Assembly: GCF_028885415.1 (NCBI RefSeq)
Contig: NZ_CP118527.1
Location: forward strand, 6,076,001 to 6,140,000
Length of the DNA stretch: 64,000 nucleotides
Source: Streptomyces coeruleorubidus
Lineage (GTDB): Bacteria; Actinomycetota; Actinomycetes; Streptomycetales; Streptomycetaceae
Direction of reading: 5' to 3'
Part shown: piece by piece, positions 45,749-54,907 of the stretch
Layout: the number at the start of each line of letters is the position of its first letter
Numbering within the stretch: position 1 is the first letter of the stretch
Position numbers and translations under genes: made by a program
The notes under the pieces: model-generated
What the model saw: only the letters and a program-made list of their open reading frames with translations
What the model was told of the DNA's origin: nothing
The model's database searches: none

Positions 45749-46129
45749 TCAGCTCCCGAACAGTTCACGAGCGGCGTGGCCGAGAACGGGGTAGATCGCC
45801 CCGAGCATCAGCACGACCCACAGGGCGACGACGGTCCAGAGCATCTGCTTCTGGTAGCGGGCGCCCTTGATCCAGAAGTCGACGGCGATGACTCGCAGAC
45901 CGTTGAGCGCGTGGAAGAGGATGGCGGCGACGAGGCCGTACTCCAGCAGCGCGACGATCGGCGTCTTGTACGTGGCCACGACGGTGTCGTAGGCCTCGGG
46001 CGACACACGGACGAGTGCGGTGTCCAGCACGTGAACGAACAGGAAGAAGAAAATGAGGACGCCGGTGACTCGGTGAGCCACCCAGGACCACATTCCTTCC
46101 CGGCCGCGGTACAGCGTTCCAGCCGGCAC
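45749..46129 (-). CDS. sdhC: Succinate dehydrogenase cytochrome b subunit C
   Basis: 126 residues with three membrane helices. It has the SdhC signature SWVAHRVTGVLIFFFLFVHV and haem-ligand histidines in this helix and in ILFHALNGLRVIAVD. I chose GTG 46129, which follows GGAGGAAACTTCC; a longer frame to 46270 lacks a ribosome site and would prepend a proline-rich tail atypical of the family. First gene of sdhCDAB. Confidence 0.92.
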   Translation of the reverse strand: MPAGTLYRGREGMWSWVAHRVTGVLIFFFLFVHVLDTALVRVSPEAYDTVVATYKTPIVALLEYGLVAAILFHALNGLRVIAVDFWIKGARYQKQMLWTVVALWVVLMLGAIYPVLGHAARELFGS

Positions 46130-46322
46130 GGAAGTTTCCTCCGGGAGCGGGGATTGGGGCCGCGCCGGCTTGGTGTGTCGGTCGGGCCCGGCCGGGTACG
46201 GTCCACCGGCCCCCAGCATCGTAGCGATGCGCTGCCGCCGGGCTGAGCCGGGGTCTGGCTGTGTGATCAAACTGGCATGCGTACGGGCTAGGCTTCGGCG
46301 GCTTCTGGGGTGGGGTGTCCTG

Positions 46323-46817
46323 TTATCTGCCGGGTGCGGGTTGCGTGTGGCTGGTCGCGCAGTTCCCCGCGCCCCTGAGGGTGCTGACCAGCCGCGCCCT
46401 TGCGAGGCGCCGTAGCTCTTCCGCCACCACCACGCGTTCTTCCTCCGGATCGTTGGTCAATCGTGACCGGATGCCCTCGAGGAGGTGGTCCAGACACTCG
46501 CTCTGCGGCACCCCCTCCAGGCAAATGACGAACACATGTCCGAAGCGGGCCTCGTAGGCCGCGTGGGCCGCGCTGAGGGCCGTGTGGGCCGCGGAGTAGG
46601 TGTCCGGCGGGAGGGGTGGCAGGGACTCGGCTGCCAGGGCCTCGGTCAGGTCGGGCCAGGTCAGGTCGTAGGCCGCCTCGTCCGCCGCGGCCAGCAGGGA
46701 GTTCAAGTCCGGGTAGGGGCGGTGTTCCGCGACGCGCCGCGACCAGCGGGGGCTGCGCAGGCAGGACAGGAGCGTCTGCTCCAGGGCCTCGGCGGAGGCT
46801 GCGTTGAAGTGCTCCAC
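46323..46817 (-). CDS. OHCU decarboxylase-like protein (purine/urate catabolism)
   Basis: 164 residues of the 2-oxo-4-hydroxy-4-carboxy-5-ureidoimidazoline decarboxylase family. The catalytic segment is near WPDLTEAL, with ARFGHVFVICLEG and EERVVVAEELRRLARARL. It would help turn urate oxidation product into allantoin. GTG 46817 is the likely start. The last about 17 residues (from RGAGNCATSHTQ) are read from an interspersed repeat at 46345-46380, so the native C-terminus was probably shorter and was extended by repeat insertion. Confidence 0.85.
   Translation of the reverse strand: MEHFNAASAEALEQTLLSCLRSPRWSRRVAEHRPYPDLNSLLAAADEAAYDLTWPDLTEALAAESLPPLPPDTYSAAHTALSAAHAAYEARFGHVFVICLEGVPQSECLDHLLEGIRSRLTNDPEEERVVVAEELRRLARARLVSTLRGAGNCATSHTQPAPGR
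46345..46380 (-). repeat. Interspersed Streptomyces intergenic repeat, copy 2
   Basis: The reverse complement reads AGGGGCGCGGGGAACTGCGC then GACCAGCCACAC, nearly the same as the copy at 22764-22798. This copy overlaps the 3' end of the OHCU decarboxylase gene and supplies its C-terminal codons. Confidence 0.78.
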
Positions 46818-47043
46818 CGGTATGGCGAGTCGGCCGGGGAGGTCTGGGAGACGGTGCGCAGGCAGCGTGTGTCCTCGTGGGCGTCACGTGTGTCGGCAGG
46901 GCAATGTTGTGAGAGATGTGACGTCACGCTATCGAGTACGACCATGACGTGTCCGACGGATGCCCGAATTTCACCCGGGAGAGAGAGATTCGGAACGCGT
47001 GGTGGACGCGCGCCGGACGGGGCCGGGTCTTAGGTTGGCGGGT

Positions 47044-48678
47044 GTGAGTCAGCACAGGCGCCGGGTTCCGGCGAAGCAGACGAAGCAAGGGAAACAGCGG
47101 CAGGTACCGGTCGTGGCCATGGCCGTCGCCCTGGTCGTGGTCGCGGCCGGGGTGAGTCTGGGGCTCTGGGCGGTCTCGGGCGGCGACGGCGGGCCGGAGG
47201 CCAGATCCTCCCAGGGCCGGACCGCGGCCGCCCCGAGTCCGAGCCGCTCGTACGCCCTGTCCAAGGCGCCGCAGACCATCCCCGCCGTGCGCGAGCACAC
47301 CGCGGCGCGCGGCCCGGGCTGGCGTCCCGCGAGCGGGAACCGCGTCGTCGTGGACGACCCGGCGCTGGCCGACGAGGGCCGGCTGATCGCCGGCGAGCTG
47401 GGGCTGACGTACGAGGGCGAGAAGGACGACCGGCGTGCCGGGGACCTACGGCTGACGCTGAACGAGGACAAGGGCGCGAACCCGGAGTCGTACGTCATGA
47501 ATGTGCGCGGCGGGCGGGTGGAGATCAGCGGGCCCGCCGACGCGGGCGTCTTCTACGGCACCCGCACCCTCAAGCAGGAGGTGCACGACGGCGGCACGGC
47601 GCCCGAGGGCGTGGTGCGGGACGAGCCTGCCAAGGCGCAGCGCGGGTTCATGCTGGACATCGCGCGCAAGAACTTCACGGCCGGCTGGATCGAGGACCGG
47701 ATCCGGGAGCTGGGCGATCTGAAGTTCAACCAGCTCGGTCTGCACTTCTCCGACGACCAGGGCTTCCGGATCGAGTCCACATCGCACCCCGAGGTCGTGT
47801 CCCGGCAGCATCTGACCAAGGCGCAGGTCCGGAAGATCGTCGACCTCGCAGAGAGCCGGCACATCACGGTCGTGCCCGAGATCGACTCGCCCGGGCACCT
47901 CGGCGCGGTCCTCGACGCCCACCCCGACCTCCAGCTGCGCACCGCGCAGGGGTCGGCGGTGCAAGGGGCCATCGACATCTCCAAGAGCGAGAGCGCCGAC
48001 ATCGTCGACGATCTGCTGAACGAGTACGCGGACCTGTTCCCGGGCGGGCCGTGGCACCTCGGCGGCGACGAGTACCAGGCACTGGTGCGCTCCGACCCGG
48101 AGGCGTCGTTCCCGCAGCTGGCCGCAGCCGCGCGGGAGAAGTACGGCTCCGGCGCGACGGTCGCCGACCTGACCACCGGCTGGCTCAACGACCGGGCCGA
48201 CACCGTCCGCGCCCACCAGCGCACCCCGCGCGCGTGGAACGACGGCTTCTTCCGCGGCACCTCCGTCAAGGCCGCCGAGGACATCCAGGTCGCCTACTGG
48301 ACGGGCAAGGAGATCGGCGCCCGGCAGCCGGCGGAGTACCTGGCCGAGGGCCGCAAGGTGATCAACTACAACGACGAGTTCCTGTACTACGTGCTCGGCC
48401 AGCCGCAGACCTTCGTCTATCCGACGGGGCAGCGGATCTACGAACAGTGGACGCCACGGGTGCTGCGCGGCACCGCGGCCGTGCCGGAGCGCTACGACGG
48501 GCAGATCCTCGGCGGGTCCTTCGCCGTCTGGTGCGACCTCGCGAACTCGCAGACGCAAGACCAGGTGGCGGCCGGGATCCGGATGCCGCTGCGGGCGACC
48601 GTCCAGAAGCTGTGGGACCCCGACAGGCCCGAGCTGTCCTGGGCGGAGTTCCGGGCACTTGCGGACAGGCTCGGCTGA
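47044..48678 (+). CDS. Beta-N-acetylhexosaminidase, GH20, membrane-anchored
   Basis: 544 residues. A basic cytoplasmic head (SQHRRRVPAKQTKQGK) and one membrane helix (VAMAVALVVVAAGVSLGLW) are followed by a GH20 N-domain and the GH20 catalytic barrel. The catalytic Asp-Glu pair is in WHLGGDEYQ, and VVPEIDSPGHLGA is a conserved strand. It releases N-acetylglucosamine from chitin or wall fragments outside the cell. GTG 47044 lies 7 bases after a TAGGTT box, so the message may be leaderless. No clear DasR (dre) site was found upstream. Confidence 0.93.
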   Translation: MSQHRRRVPAKQTKQGKQRQVPVVAMAVALVVVAAGVSLGLWAVSGGDGGPEARSSQGRTAAAPSPSRSYALSKAPQTIPAVREHTAARGPGWRPASGNRVVVDDPALADEGRLIAGELGLTYEGEKDDRRAGDLRLTLNEDKGANPESYVMNVRGGRVEISGPADAGVFYGTRTLKQEVHDGGTAPEGVVRDEPAKAQRGFMLDIARKNFTAGWIEDRIRELGDLKFNQLGLHFSDDQGFRIESTSHPEVVSRQHLTKAQVRKIVDLAESRHITVVPEIDSPGHLGAVLDAHPDLQLRTAQGSAVQGAIDISKSESADIVDDLLNEYADLFPGGPWHLGGDEYQALVRSDPEASFPQLAAAAREKYGSGATVADLTTGWLNDRADTVRAHQRTPRAWNDGFFRGTSVKAAEDIQVAYWTGKEIGARQPAEYLAEGRKVINYNDEFLYYVLGQPQTFVYPTGQRIYEQWTPRVLRGTAAVPERYDGQILGGSFAVWCDLANSQTQDQVAAGIRMPLRATVQKLWDPDRPELSWAEFRALADRLG

Positions 48679-48774
48679 CCACGCGCGAATTGGCCCGTAC
48701 GGCTGCGAACCGTCGTACGGGTGTGGTGGTCTTCTGGGACGAGCCGAATCGAATATGCCGGGGGGAACCGGAGC

Positions 48775-49281
48775 ATGGGGTACTGGGGGTACTTCGTCGT
48801 GGGCCGTGGGGAGCGGCCGCTGACGGAGCTGGACGCGCTGGCGGGGGCGACGGAGGCGATGGCGCGGCGCACCTCGGCGCCGGGCGGGTGGCAGGTCTGG
48901 GAGTACCCGAGCAGCGACGGCGACGTCGGGAACATGAACGCCCTCGCCCGGGAGACCGGGGCGCCCGCGCTCTTCGGGTACGTCATGAACAGCGAGTGCG
49001 TGGTGCTGGAGGCCGCGGCGCCGGAGAGCGGGACGTGGACGACCTGCCTCGCCCGGGCCGCCACGGCGGGGTACCTGGGGGCCGGCCGGGAGGGCCTCAC
49101 GCTGGAGGACTACTTCCTCGAACCTCGCGACGCCGCCGAGCGCGCCGTCCGCTGGGCCGCCGAGGCCGGGCACGAAGTGAACGCCGACGCGCTGGTGGAC
49201 GTACTCACTTCAGACCCCGATCCCCTGGCCGAAAATCTCTTCTTCCGCTTCCTCGACCGGCTGGGCGTAGTGCCCCTGTGA
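48775..49281 (+). CDS. Conserved hypothetical protein
   Basis: 168 residues with no signal or membrane segment. It begins MGYWGYFVVGRGERPL and has an acidic C-terminal half (DYFLEPRDAAERAVRWAAEAG). ATG 48775 follows GGGGGAACCGG. I do not recognise a characterised family; the gene follows the hexosaminidase by 96 bases on the same strand and may be co-transcribed with the next gene. Confidence 0.75.
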   Translation: MGYWGYFVVGRGERPLTELDALAGATEAMARRTSAPGGWQVWEYPSSDGDVGNMNALARETGAPALFGYVMNSECVVLEAAAPESGTWTTCLARAATAGYLGAGREGLTLEDYFLEPRDAAERAVRWAAEAGHEVNADALVDVLTSDPDPLAENLFFRFLDRLGVVPL

Positions 49282-49389
49282 CGTTCCGGGCCCGTTGCAC
49301 GCAGTAAGGGGAAGTGCGGGTTCCGTGAGGGGTGAGGGCTGGAAGCGGCCTGGTAGGGCCCCGGACAAGGCCCGCGGAGGGAGACGTGG

Positions 49390-49950
49390 ATGAGCCTGGT
49401 GGAGTTGATCGCGCAGGCCGACGAACGCGGGCTGGCCGCGAGCGGGCTGGCTTGTCTGGATCGCTGCGTGCCCCTGCTGGGCGGCGACGACGAGACCCTG
49501 CGGCCGCTGTGGGCGAGCCTCGCCGACGGAGCCGGTGCCGACGACTGGACCGAGCGGCTGGAGCAGACGCGCGTGAAGCTGGACGGTGCCGGCGCCGGCA
49601 CCGAGGACGAGGCGGTCGTGCTCGCCCACCGGATGCTTCAGGCCGCCCCCGCCGAGCGGTCCGCCGCCGAGGTGCGGGTGTGGGCCGACGCCTGCTCCGT
49701 CGCCTCCCTCCAGATCCACCGGCTCCTCGACACCGCCGAGGACGAGGCGTCCTCGGTCGATGCCCGCCGTAAGGGGCGGACGCAGGGCATGTCCCCGCTC
49801 GTCGCCGCGGAACTGCGCCGCCAGATCACCGTCCTGGAGGTCATGGCCGGCCACGGCCCGGCCGGGCTGCGGCGGGCGGTGGAGGTGTCGACCGAGGGGC
49901 GGCGGGTGCTGCGCGCGGTCGTCTCGCGCCGGAGTCGGCAACAGGGCTGA
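49390..49950 (+). CDS. Conserved hypothetical helical protein
   Basis: 186 residues, soluble and probably all-helical (long runs of Ala, Leu, Glu and Arg such as AAEVRVWADACSVASLQIHRLL). It starts at ATG 49390 after GGAGGGAGACGTGG. No catalytic motif was recognised. It lies 108 bases after the preceding unknown gene on the same strand. Confidence 0.72.
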   Translation: MSLVELIAQADERGLAASGLACLDRCVPLLGGDDETLRPLWASLADGAGADDWTERLEQTRVKLDGAGAGTEDEAVVLAHRMLQAAPAERSAAEVRVWADACSVASLQIHRLLDTAEDEASSVDARRKGRTQGMSPLVAAELRRQITVLEVMAGHGPAGLRRAVEVSTEGRRVLRAVVSRRSRQQG

Positions 49951-50102
49951 GAACCGGGCCGCCGGGCCTCCGACCGGCCTAAACCCGCTTCCTGGGAGAG
50001 TCCTGTGACTGTCGTGAGGCCGAGGTGGGGTGGTCCTGCACCGCTTCGGCGAAGTCGACGATTCCGTGTGACGAAACGCCACGCCGCAGCGCTATCCGGG
50101 AT

Positions 50103-50498
50103 GTGACGACTCAAGCGGAAACCAGGCCCTCGGCTGCGGCGAAGCCGTTGCGGTGGGCGGCGGACACGGTGGCGACCATGCGCGAGGGAGCACGGCTGCA
50201 CCTCGACTACTCGGCACAGAGTCTGTGGAGCATCGACCGGATGATCGAGGGGATACGGCGGGAGGGCACGCCGTACGCCGCCGTGCGGGAGGTGCTGCGC
50301 GGTTTCGGGGCCTACGCCGGTGAGGTGATGGCGCGTCAGACCGGGGCCGAGTGGTGGGCGACGGGCGGCGACCACTGGATCCGCACCCCCGACGGACGCC
50401 TCTGGGACCCGATCGACGAGGCCCGCCGCTGTTACGCCGGGCACGGCTCGCTGCGCCTGCTGTGCCGGGACGCGACGAGCGCCGCGCCCCGGCGGTAG
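50103..50498 (+). CDS. Hypothetical protein
   Basis: 131 residues from GTG 50103; the frame is open to 50025, but that stretch looks non-coding, and ATG 50178 (MREGARLHLDYSAQSLWSID) is a shorter alternative. It is soluble and rich in Trp and Arg (GAEWWATGGDHWIRTPDGRLWD). Family not recognised. It ends two bases before the stop of the convergent amidase gene. Confidence 0.68.
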   Translation: MTTQAETRPSAAAKPLRWAADTVATMREGARLHLDYSAQSLWSIDRMIEGIRREGTPYAAVREVLRGFGAYAGEVMARQTGAEWWATGGDHWIRTPDGRLWDPIDEARRCYAGHGSLRLLCRDATSAAPRR

Positions 50499-50500
50499 CG

Positions 50501-51742
50501 TCAGCGCGCGAGCACCACCGTGACGTCATCGGTTCGGGGTTCGGTCGGCTCCGGGGCCGGCCCCTTGGGTGTGGCGGCCTTCCCGGCGAGGGTGCGGATC
50601 TCGGGCAGGTCGTCGTAGAGGTTCTGTCCGGGGCACTCGGTCGGGTAGCCGTCGCGGTGGCCGGAGATGCGGTGCAGCGTGGCCTTCTGGCCCGCCTTGT
50701 ACTTGCCGTTGTCGGCACCGGCGGTCAGCACCACCGTCCCGGTCGGGTCGAAGCCGTACAGGCCGAGCTTCCAGGCCGCGACCTTGGCGACCGACTCGCG
50801 CACGGCGCTGTTCGCGGTCGTCGTGTTGTAGTCGCCGAGCACCGAGATGCTGCTGGTGCCGGTGTTGAAGCCGTAGGTGTGCGCGCCGAGGACGGGCTTG
50901 TCGATGCCGCCCGCACGGCCCTCGAAGACCGTGCCGCACTTGTCGACGAGGAAGTGGTAGCCGATGTCGTTCCAGCCGTTGCTTCGCACGTGGTAGAGGA
51001 ACACGCCGCGCACGATCGACGCCGACTCGGCGCAGGTGTAGTCGTTGGTGCCCGCGGTGTGGTGGACGAACATCGCCCGGGTGCCGGTGGTGTAGGTGGG
51101 CGGGTCCTTCACCAGGGACTCGTCGGCACCCCAGGCGGAACGTGAGGTGACGGCGGGACGTTCGGCGTGGGGCCCACCGGCGGCCGGCCCGACGACGCCC
51201 GGTTCGACGAAGCCCGGTTCGACGACCGTGGTGTGCACGGCGTCCGACCCGCCGTCCGGATCGACCAGCTCGACGCGCAGCCCCTCGGGCAGCCGCGCGC
51301 CCGACACCCGCACCTGGACGCCGTCCGAGGGCCCGGTCCACAGCGGCTGGGTGCCGCCGCGGACCCCGGCGCGGTGGCGGTCGGGGCCGGTCTCGGGCGT
51401 CCGGACGTCGGTGTCGAGTGCGCGCCACGTGCTCCATTGGCCGCTCTCGTGGGAGCGGGTGCGCACGTGCGCGGTGCCGTCCAGGGCCGCGTCCGGGTCG
51501 TCCCAGGTGACACCGATCATGCTGAACGGCTCGGTGGTGCGCGGGGCGAGGGACCGCTCGTGCGGGTCACCGTCCGGCACCCGGACGGTGTGTACGCCGT
51601 CGGAGGAGGAGGCCCGGGCGGGCTGGGTCAGGCCGAGCGTGCCGGCGGCCAGGGCGGTGGCGACGGCGGTGTGCAGCAGGAGGCGTGTCATTCGCGGCTC
51701 GATTTCGGTCCTCTGGGGGGCGATGGATGCGGTGATCGTCAT
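50501..51742 (-). CDS. N-acetylmuramoyl-L-alanine amidase, PGRP type
   Basis: 413 residues. A 17-residue head and a signal segment (TRLLLHTAVATALAAGTLGL) are followed by an N-terminal beta-rich domain (GVTWDDPDAALDGTAHVRTR, WTGPSDGVQVRV) shared with the next amidase. Last is a PGRP/Amidase_2 domain with zinc ligands in AMFVHHTAGT and ISGHRDGYPTECPG. It should cleave the MurNAc-L-Ala bond of peptidoglycan outside the cell. ATG 51742 has GGGGGAAAG upstream; ATG 51691 is an alternative. Confidence 0.9.
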   Translation of the reverse strand: MTITASIAPQRTEIEPRMTRLLLHTAVATALAAGTLGLTQPARASSSDGVHTVRVPDGDPHERSLAPRTTEPFSMIGVTWDDPDAALDGTAHVRTRSHESGQWSTWRALDTDVRTPETGPDRHRAGVRGGTQPLWTGPSDGVQVRVSGARLPEGLRVELVDPDGGSDAVHTTVVEPGFVEPGVVGPAAGGPHAERPAVTSRSAWGADESLVKDPPTYTTGTRAMFVHHTAGTNDYTCAESASIVRGVFLYHVRSNGWNDIGYHFLVDKCGTVFEGRAGGIDKPVLGAHTYGFNTGTSSISVLGDYNTTTANSAVRESVAKVAAWKLGLYGFDPTGTVVLTAGADNGKYKAGQKATLHRISGHRDGYPTECPGQNLYDDLPEIRTLAGKAATPKGPAPEPTEPRTDDVTVVLAR

Positions 51743-51877
51743 CGTCTTTCCCCCCTGTGGAGCCGTCCGTTCGGTCTGCCGGAGAAATCCGGCAAACGGC
51801 GGAGGAGCGGCGCAGGACCGGCAGGGGCCCCGTGCGGTGCGGGGCCCCTGCATGTCGTCACCTCGGCGGGCGAGTTG

Positions 51878-54589
51878 TCACGGCGTCAGCGTCTGGCCCA
51901 GGTAGGCGTCCGTCGGGGTGCCCAGCGTGGACTTGCTGAAGATGACGGAGTCGGCGTAGCCGAGGCCGGTGCTGTTGCTCGGCAGGTGCAGCAGGATGCC
52001 GTCGCCCCCGTCCTCGCCCTCGGCGCCGAACGTGAGGTCCGCCCGGCCGAAGCCGGACAGGTCCGTCAGCGACACCGAAGAGCCGAAGCGGTCGCCGGTC
52101 TCCGTGGAGCCCGGGACGCCGGAGGTGTCCTGCGAGATCCCCACCGAGCCGGAGCCGGTCAGACCGGACGCGGTGCCCTTGACGAGGATGGCGTTGCCCG
52201 CGTCGGCGCGGTTGGCGCCGTCCCGGGTCAGGTCCTCGCCCGGGGCGCCCGCGAGGGCGTCCGCGTAGCCGTCGGCGTTGTAGTCGCCGACCGAGACGGA
52301 ACTGCCGAGGGCGTCACCGGACTCGTTGCCGCCCGGGACGTACGCCGTGTCCTGGTGGATCACGGTCATGCCGGTGGTCGTGAAGCCCGTGGACGTGCCG
52401 GGGACCATGGTGATCTGGCCGCCGGACTGGCCGCCCGACTCGGACGTGACCGGCTGGCCGATGACGATGTCGTCGTAGCCGTTGCCGTTGACGTCACCGG
52501 CCGCGAGGGAGCGGCCGCCCTTGACGGAGATGACGCCCACCTTGGTCAGACCGGTCGCCGAGCCCGCGAAGCGGACCACGCGGCCGATGCCGCCGGTGTC
52601 GCGGTAGTTCAGGGCGATGTCCGCGTAGCCGTCCCGGTTGAAGTCGCCGGTCGCGGCGTCGAGGTAGGAGACGGCGCCCGTGGCCGTGGTGAGCGTGCCG
52701 TACTTCGTGGCGCCGCCGGTCAGCCGGGCGTTCCAGTTGCCGCCCTTGCCGGTGCCGGCGGAGAAGACGTCCGCCTTGCCGTCGCCGTTGAAGTCGCCGA
52801 CGGCGACCGTGGAGCCGAGCTTGGCGCCCGTCGAGGTGACCCCTGACGTGGTGTAGGAGAAGCCGGTGTCGAGGGTGGGGCCGTACACCACCGTGACCGA
52901 ACCGCGGTCGGCGTGGCCGCTGGTGTCGTCCTCGCCGGGGGCGCCGATCGCGAGGTCGGCGTAGCCGTCGCCGTTGACGTCGCCCCACGCGCTGGAGGTG
53001 CCGAAGCCGTCACCGGACTCGTGGGAGCCGGGGACGCCGGGGCTGTTCTGGGTGAGCGTCACCCTGGCGGCGGTGACCGGGCCGTCGATGCCGCCCGGGA
53101 CGACGGTGACGCTGCCGCCGCCGCTCAGGGCCTTCGGCGTGCCCGCGACCAGGTCGGTGACGCCGTCCCGGTTGTAGTCGGAGGTGGCGAGGGCGTGCGA
53201 GATGCCCGGGGTCTTGGCGACCTGGGCGATCCGGGAGAGCTGGGAGTAGAGGTTCGCGCCGGGGCAGGCGGTGGCGTTGGTGTCCCGGTGGCCGAAGACC
53301 CTCGGCAGTGTGATCGAGGTGCCCTTGGCGACCTTGTTGCCGTCCTGGCCGGCCGGGCTGCCGGAGGTGAGCGTCACCTTGCCGGTCGGGTCGATGCCGT
53401 ACATGCCGAACTTCCAGGCCACGAGCCGGGAGATCGCGTCGAGCGCGGCGCGGCTCGGCCGGGCCTTCTCGAAGTTGCCGATGTAGGAGATGCCGACGGT
53501 GTCGGTGTTGAAGCCGACGTCGTGGGCGCCGGTGACCGGCAGGTCCATGCCGCCGCTGCGGCCCTCGAAGATCTGGCCGCACTTGTCGACGACGAAGTTG
53601 TAGCCGATGTCGTAGTAGCCGCGCGCGAAGTGCTCCTGCTGGATGGAGCGCATCCGGGCCCGTGACTGGGCGCAGGACAGGGTGTTGTCGCTGTCCATGC
53701 CGGTGTGGTGGACGACGGCGGCCTTGATCTCGGTGCCGTAGGCCGGTGTGCCGTCGTAGTCCGTGGAGGCGCCCCACTCCGCCTGCGTGATGACCGGCGG
53801 CTTGACGACCGTGGAGGGGCGGGGCGCGGGGACCGTGGGGGTCGGGGAGGGGGAGGCCGTCGGGGACGGGGAGGCGGGCGTGGACGGGGACGCCGTGTCG
53901 CCGGGGGTGCCGGTCGGCTGGGCCGTCTCGGTGGGGGTGACCGTCTCGGCCGGGGGCTGGGTCGGGTCCGTCGGGTCCGTCGTCGGCGGGGCGGGGGTCG
54001 TCGGCTCGGGCGTCGGGGAGGCGGTCTCCTCGGCGTAGGCCGCGGGCCGGATGCCGCCCTTCGGGTCGGTGCCCGGGTCGAGGAGCTTCACGTCCATGCC
54101 GGCGGGCTGGCCGCCCGCCTCCGTGCCGTCCGCGTTCACGACACGCACCTCGACGCCGTCCGCGTCACCGGTCCACAGGGACTCGGTGCCGCCGCGCAGC
54201 GCGGCCCGCTCGCCCTCCGCGCCGTCGGCCTGACTCGGTTCGGCGGACAGCTTCTGCCAGCCGGACCAGCGCCGGCTCTCCAGATCCCTGGTCCGCACCT
54301 GAGCCGTGCCCCGGACCGGGGCGTCGGGGTCGTCCCAGGTCACCAGCACCGCGCTGAACCGGTCCGTGTCCTGCTTGGCCAGGCCCTTGCGCCCGGAGCC
54401 CTTGTCCTTGAGCTTCACGGTGTGGACGGCCGGCTTGCGGCTCTGGGACGCGCCGTCGGACCGGCCGGGCGGATCGGCCACCGCGTACGTGACGACCCCC
54501 GCTCCGCTCAGGACGACCGCGCCGATGGTCAGCCACGCCCGTCTTTTCAGACTGAGCGGTTTGTACGCACGCGTGCTGCGAGGACTCAA
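51878..54589 (-). CDS. N-acetylmuramoyl-L-alanine amidase with FG-GAP repeat domain
   Basis: 903 residues. A signal anchor (RRAWLTIGAVVLSGAGVVTYAVA) leads to the same N-terminal domain as its neighbour (LVTWDDPDAPVRGTAQVRTR), then a Thr/Pro/Ser linker (about 190-260). A PGRP/Amidase_2 domain follows (AAVVHHTGMD, FGHRDTNATACPG). Last are about six to seven FG-GAP/VCBS beta-propeller repeats with calcium-loop motifs such as DYNRDGVTD, DVNGDGYAD and DFNGDGKAD. The propeller probably binds a surface ligand and targets the amidase. It starts with TTG 54589 directly after an in-frame stop, with AGGGGTGGGG upstream. Confidence 0.9.
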   Translation of the reverse strand: MSPRSTRAYKPLSLKRRAWLTIGAVVLSGAGVVTYAVADPPGRSDGASQSRKPAVHTVKLKDKGSGRKGLAKQDTDRFSAVLVTWDDPDAPVRGTAQVRTRDLESRRWSGWQKLSAEPSQADGAEGERAALRGGTESLWTGDADGVEVRVVNADGTEAGGQPAGMDVKLLDPGTDPKGGIRPAAYAEETASPTPEPTTPAPPTTDPTDPTQPPAETVTPTETAQPTGTPGDTASPSTPASPSPTASPSPTPTVPAPRPSTVVKPPVITQAEWGASTDYDGTPAYGTEIKAAVVHHTGMDSDNTLSCAQSRARMRSIQQEHFARGYYDIGYNFVVDKCGQIFEGRSGGMDLPVTGAHDVGFNTDTVGISYIGNFEKARPSRAALDAISRLVAWKFGMYGIDPTGKVTLTSGSPAGQDGNKVAKGTSITLPRVFGHRDTNATACPGANLYSQLSRIAQVAKTPGISHALATSDYNRDGVTDLVAGTPKALSGGGSVTVVPGGIDGPVTAARVTLTQNSPGVPGSHESGDGFGTSSAWGDVNGDGYADLAIGAPGEDDTSGHADRGSVTVVYGPTLDTGFSYTTSGVTSTGAKLGSTVAVGDFNGDGKADVFSAGTGKGGNWNARLTGGATKYGTLTTATGAVSYLDAATGDFNRDGYADIALNYRDTGGIGRVVRFAGSATGLTKVGVISVKGGRSLAAGDVNGNGYDDIVIGQPVTSESGGQSGGQITMVPGTSTGFTTTGMTVIHQDTAYVPGGNESGDALGSSVSVGDYNADGYADALAGAPGEDLTRDGANRADAGNAILVKGTASGLTGSGSVGISQDTSGVPGSTETGDRFGSSVSLTDLSGFGRADLTFGAEGEDGGDGILLHLPSNSTGLGYADSVIFSKSTLGTPTDAYLGQTLTP

Positions 54590-54907
54590 CTACCCCACCC
54601 CTAGAACTGGACACATTCGCACCTGGCGTCACACAGGTGCCACTCACTCAGCGCACATCTGTGGCCAAACGTCACCCGGTTGTGCCCCTGCCGCCGTGCT
54701 CGCGGTACCGACCGGTGCATGCCGCACGGCACGGGCGCCTGCCGCACTGCTGTGACGTTTCTCCGCGGCTCGGCGCTGATCATCATGGAGGACGTGGCAT
54801 GGACGCGTTCCCCGCGGTGCGGGCGCACCGGGCAGGGCACTCCGGGCATCCGGGATGTTCCGCCCGGAGCGGATCGCCGGCGAACTCGGTACGGACGAGG
54901 ACGGTTC

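Noticed and set aside
46918..46927. GTGACGTCAC palindrome upstream of the hexosaminidase
   Set aside because: A single 10-bp palindrome, not matching the DasR consensus and with no second copy; too little to call an operator.
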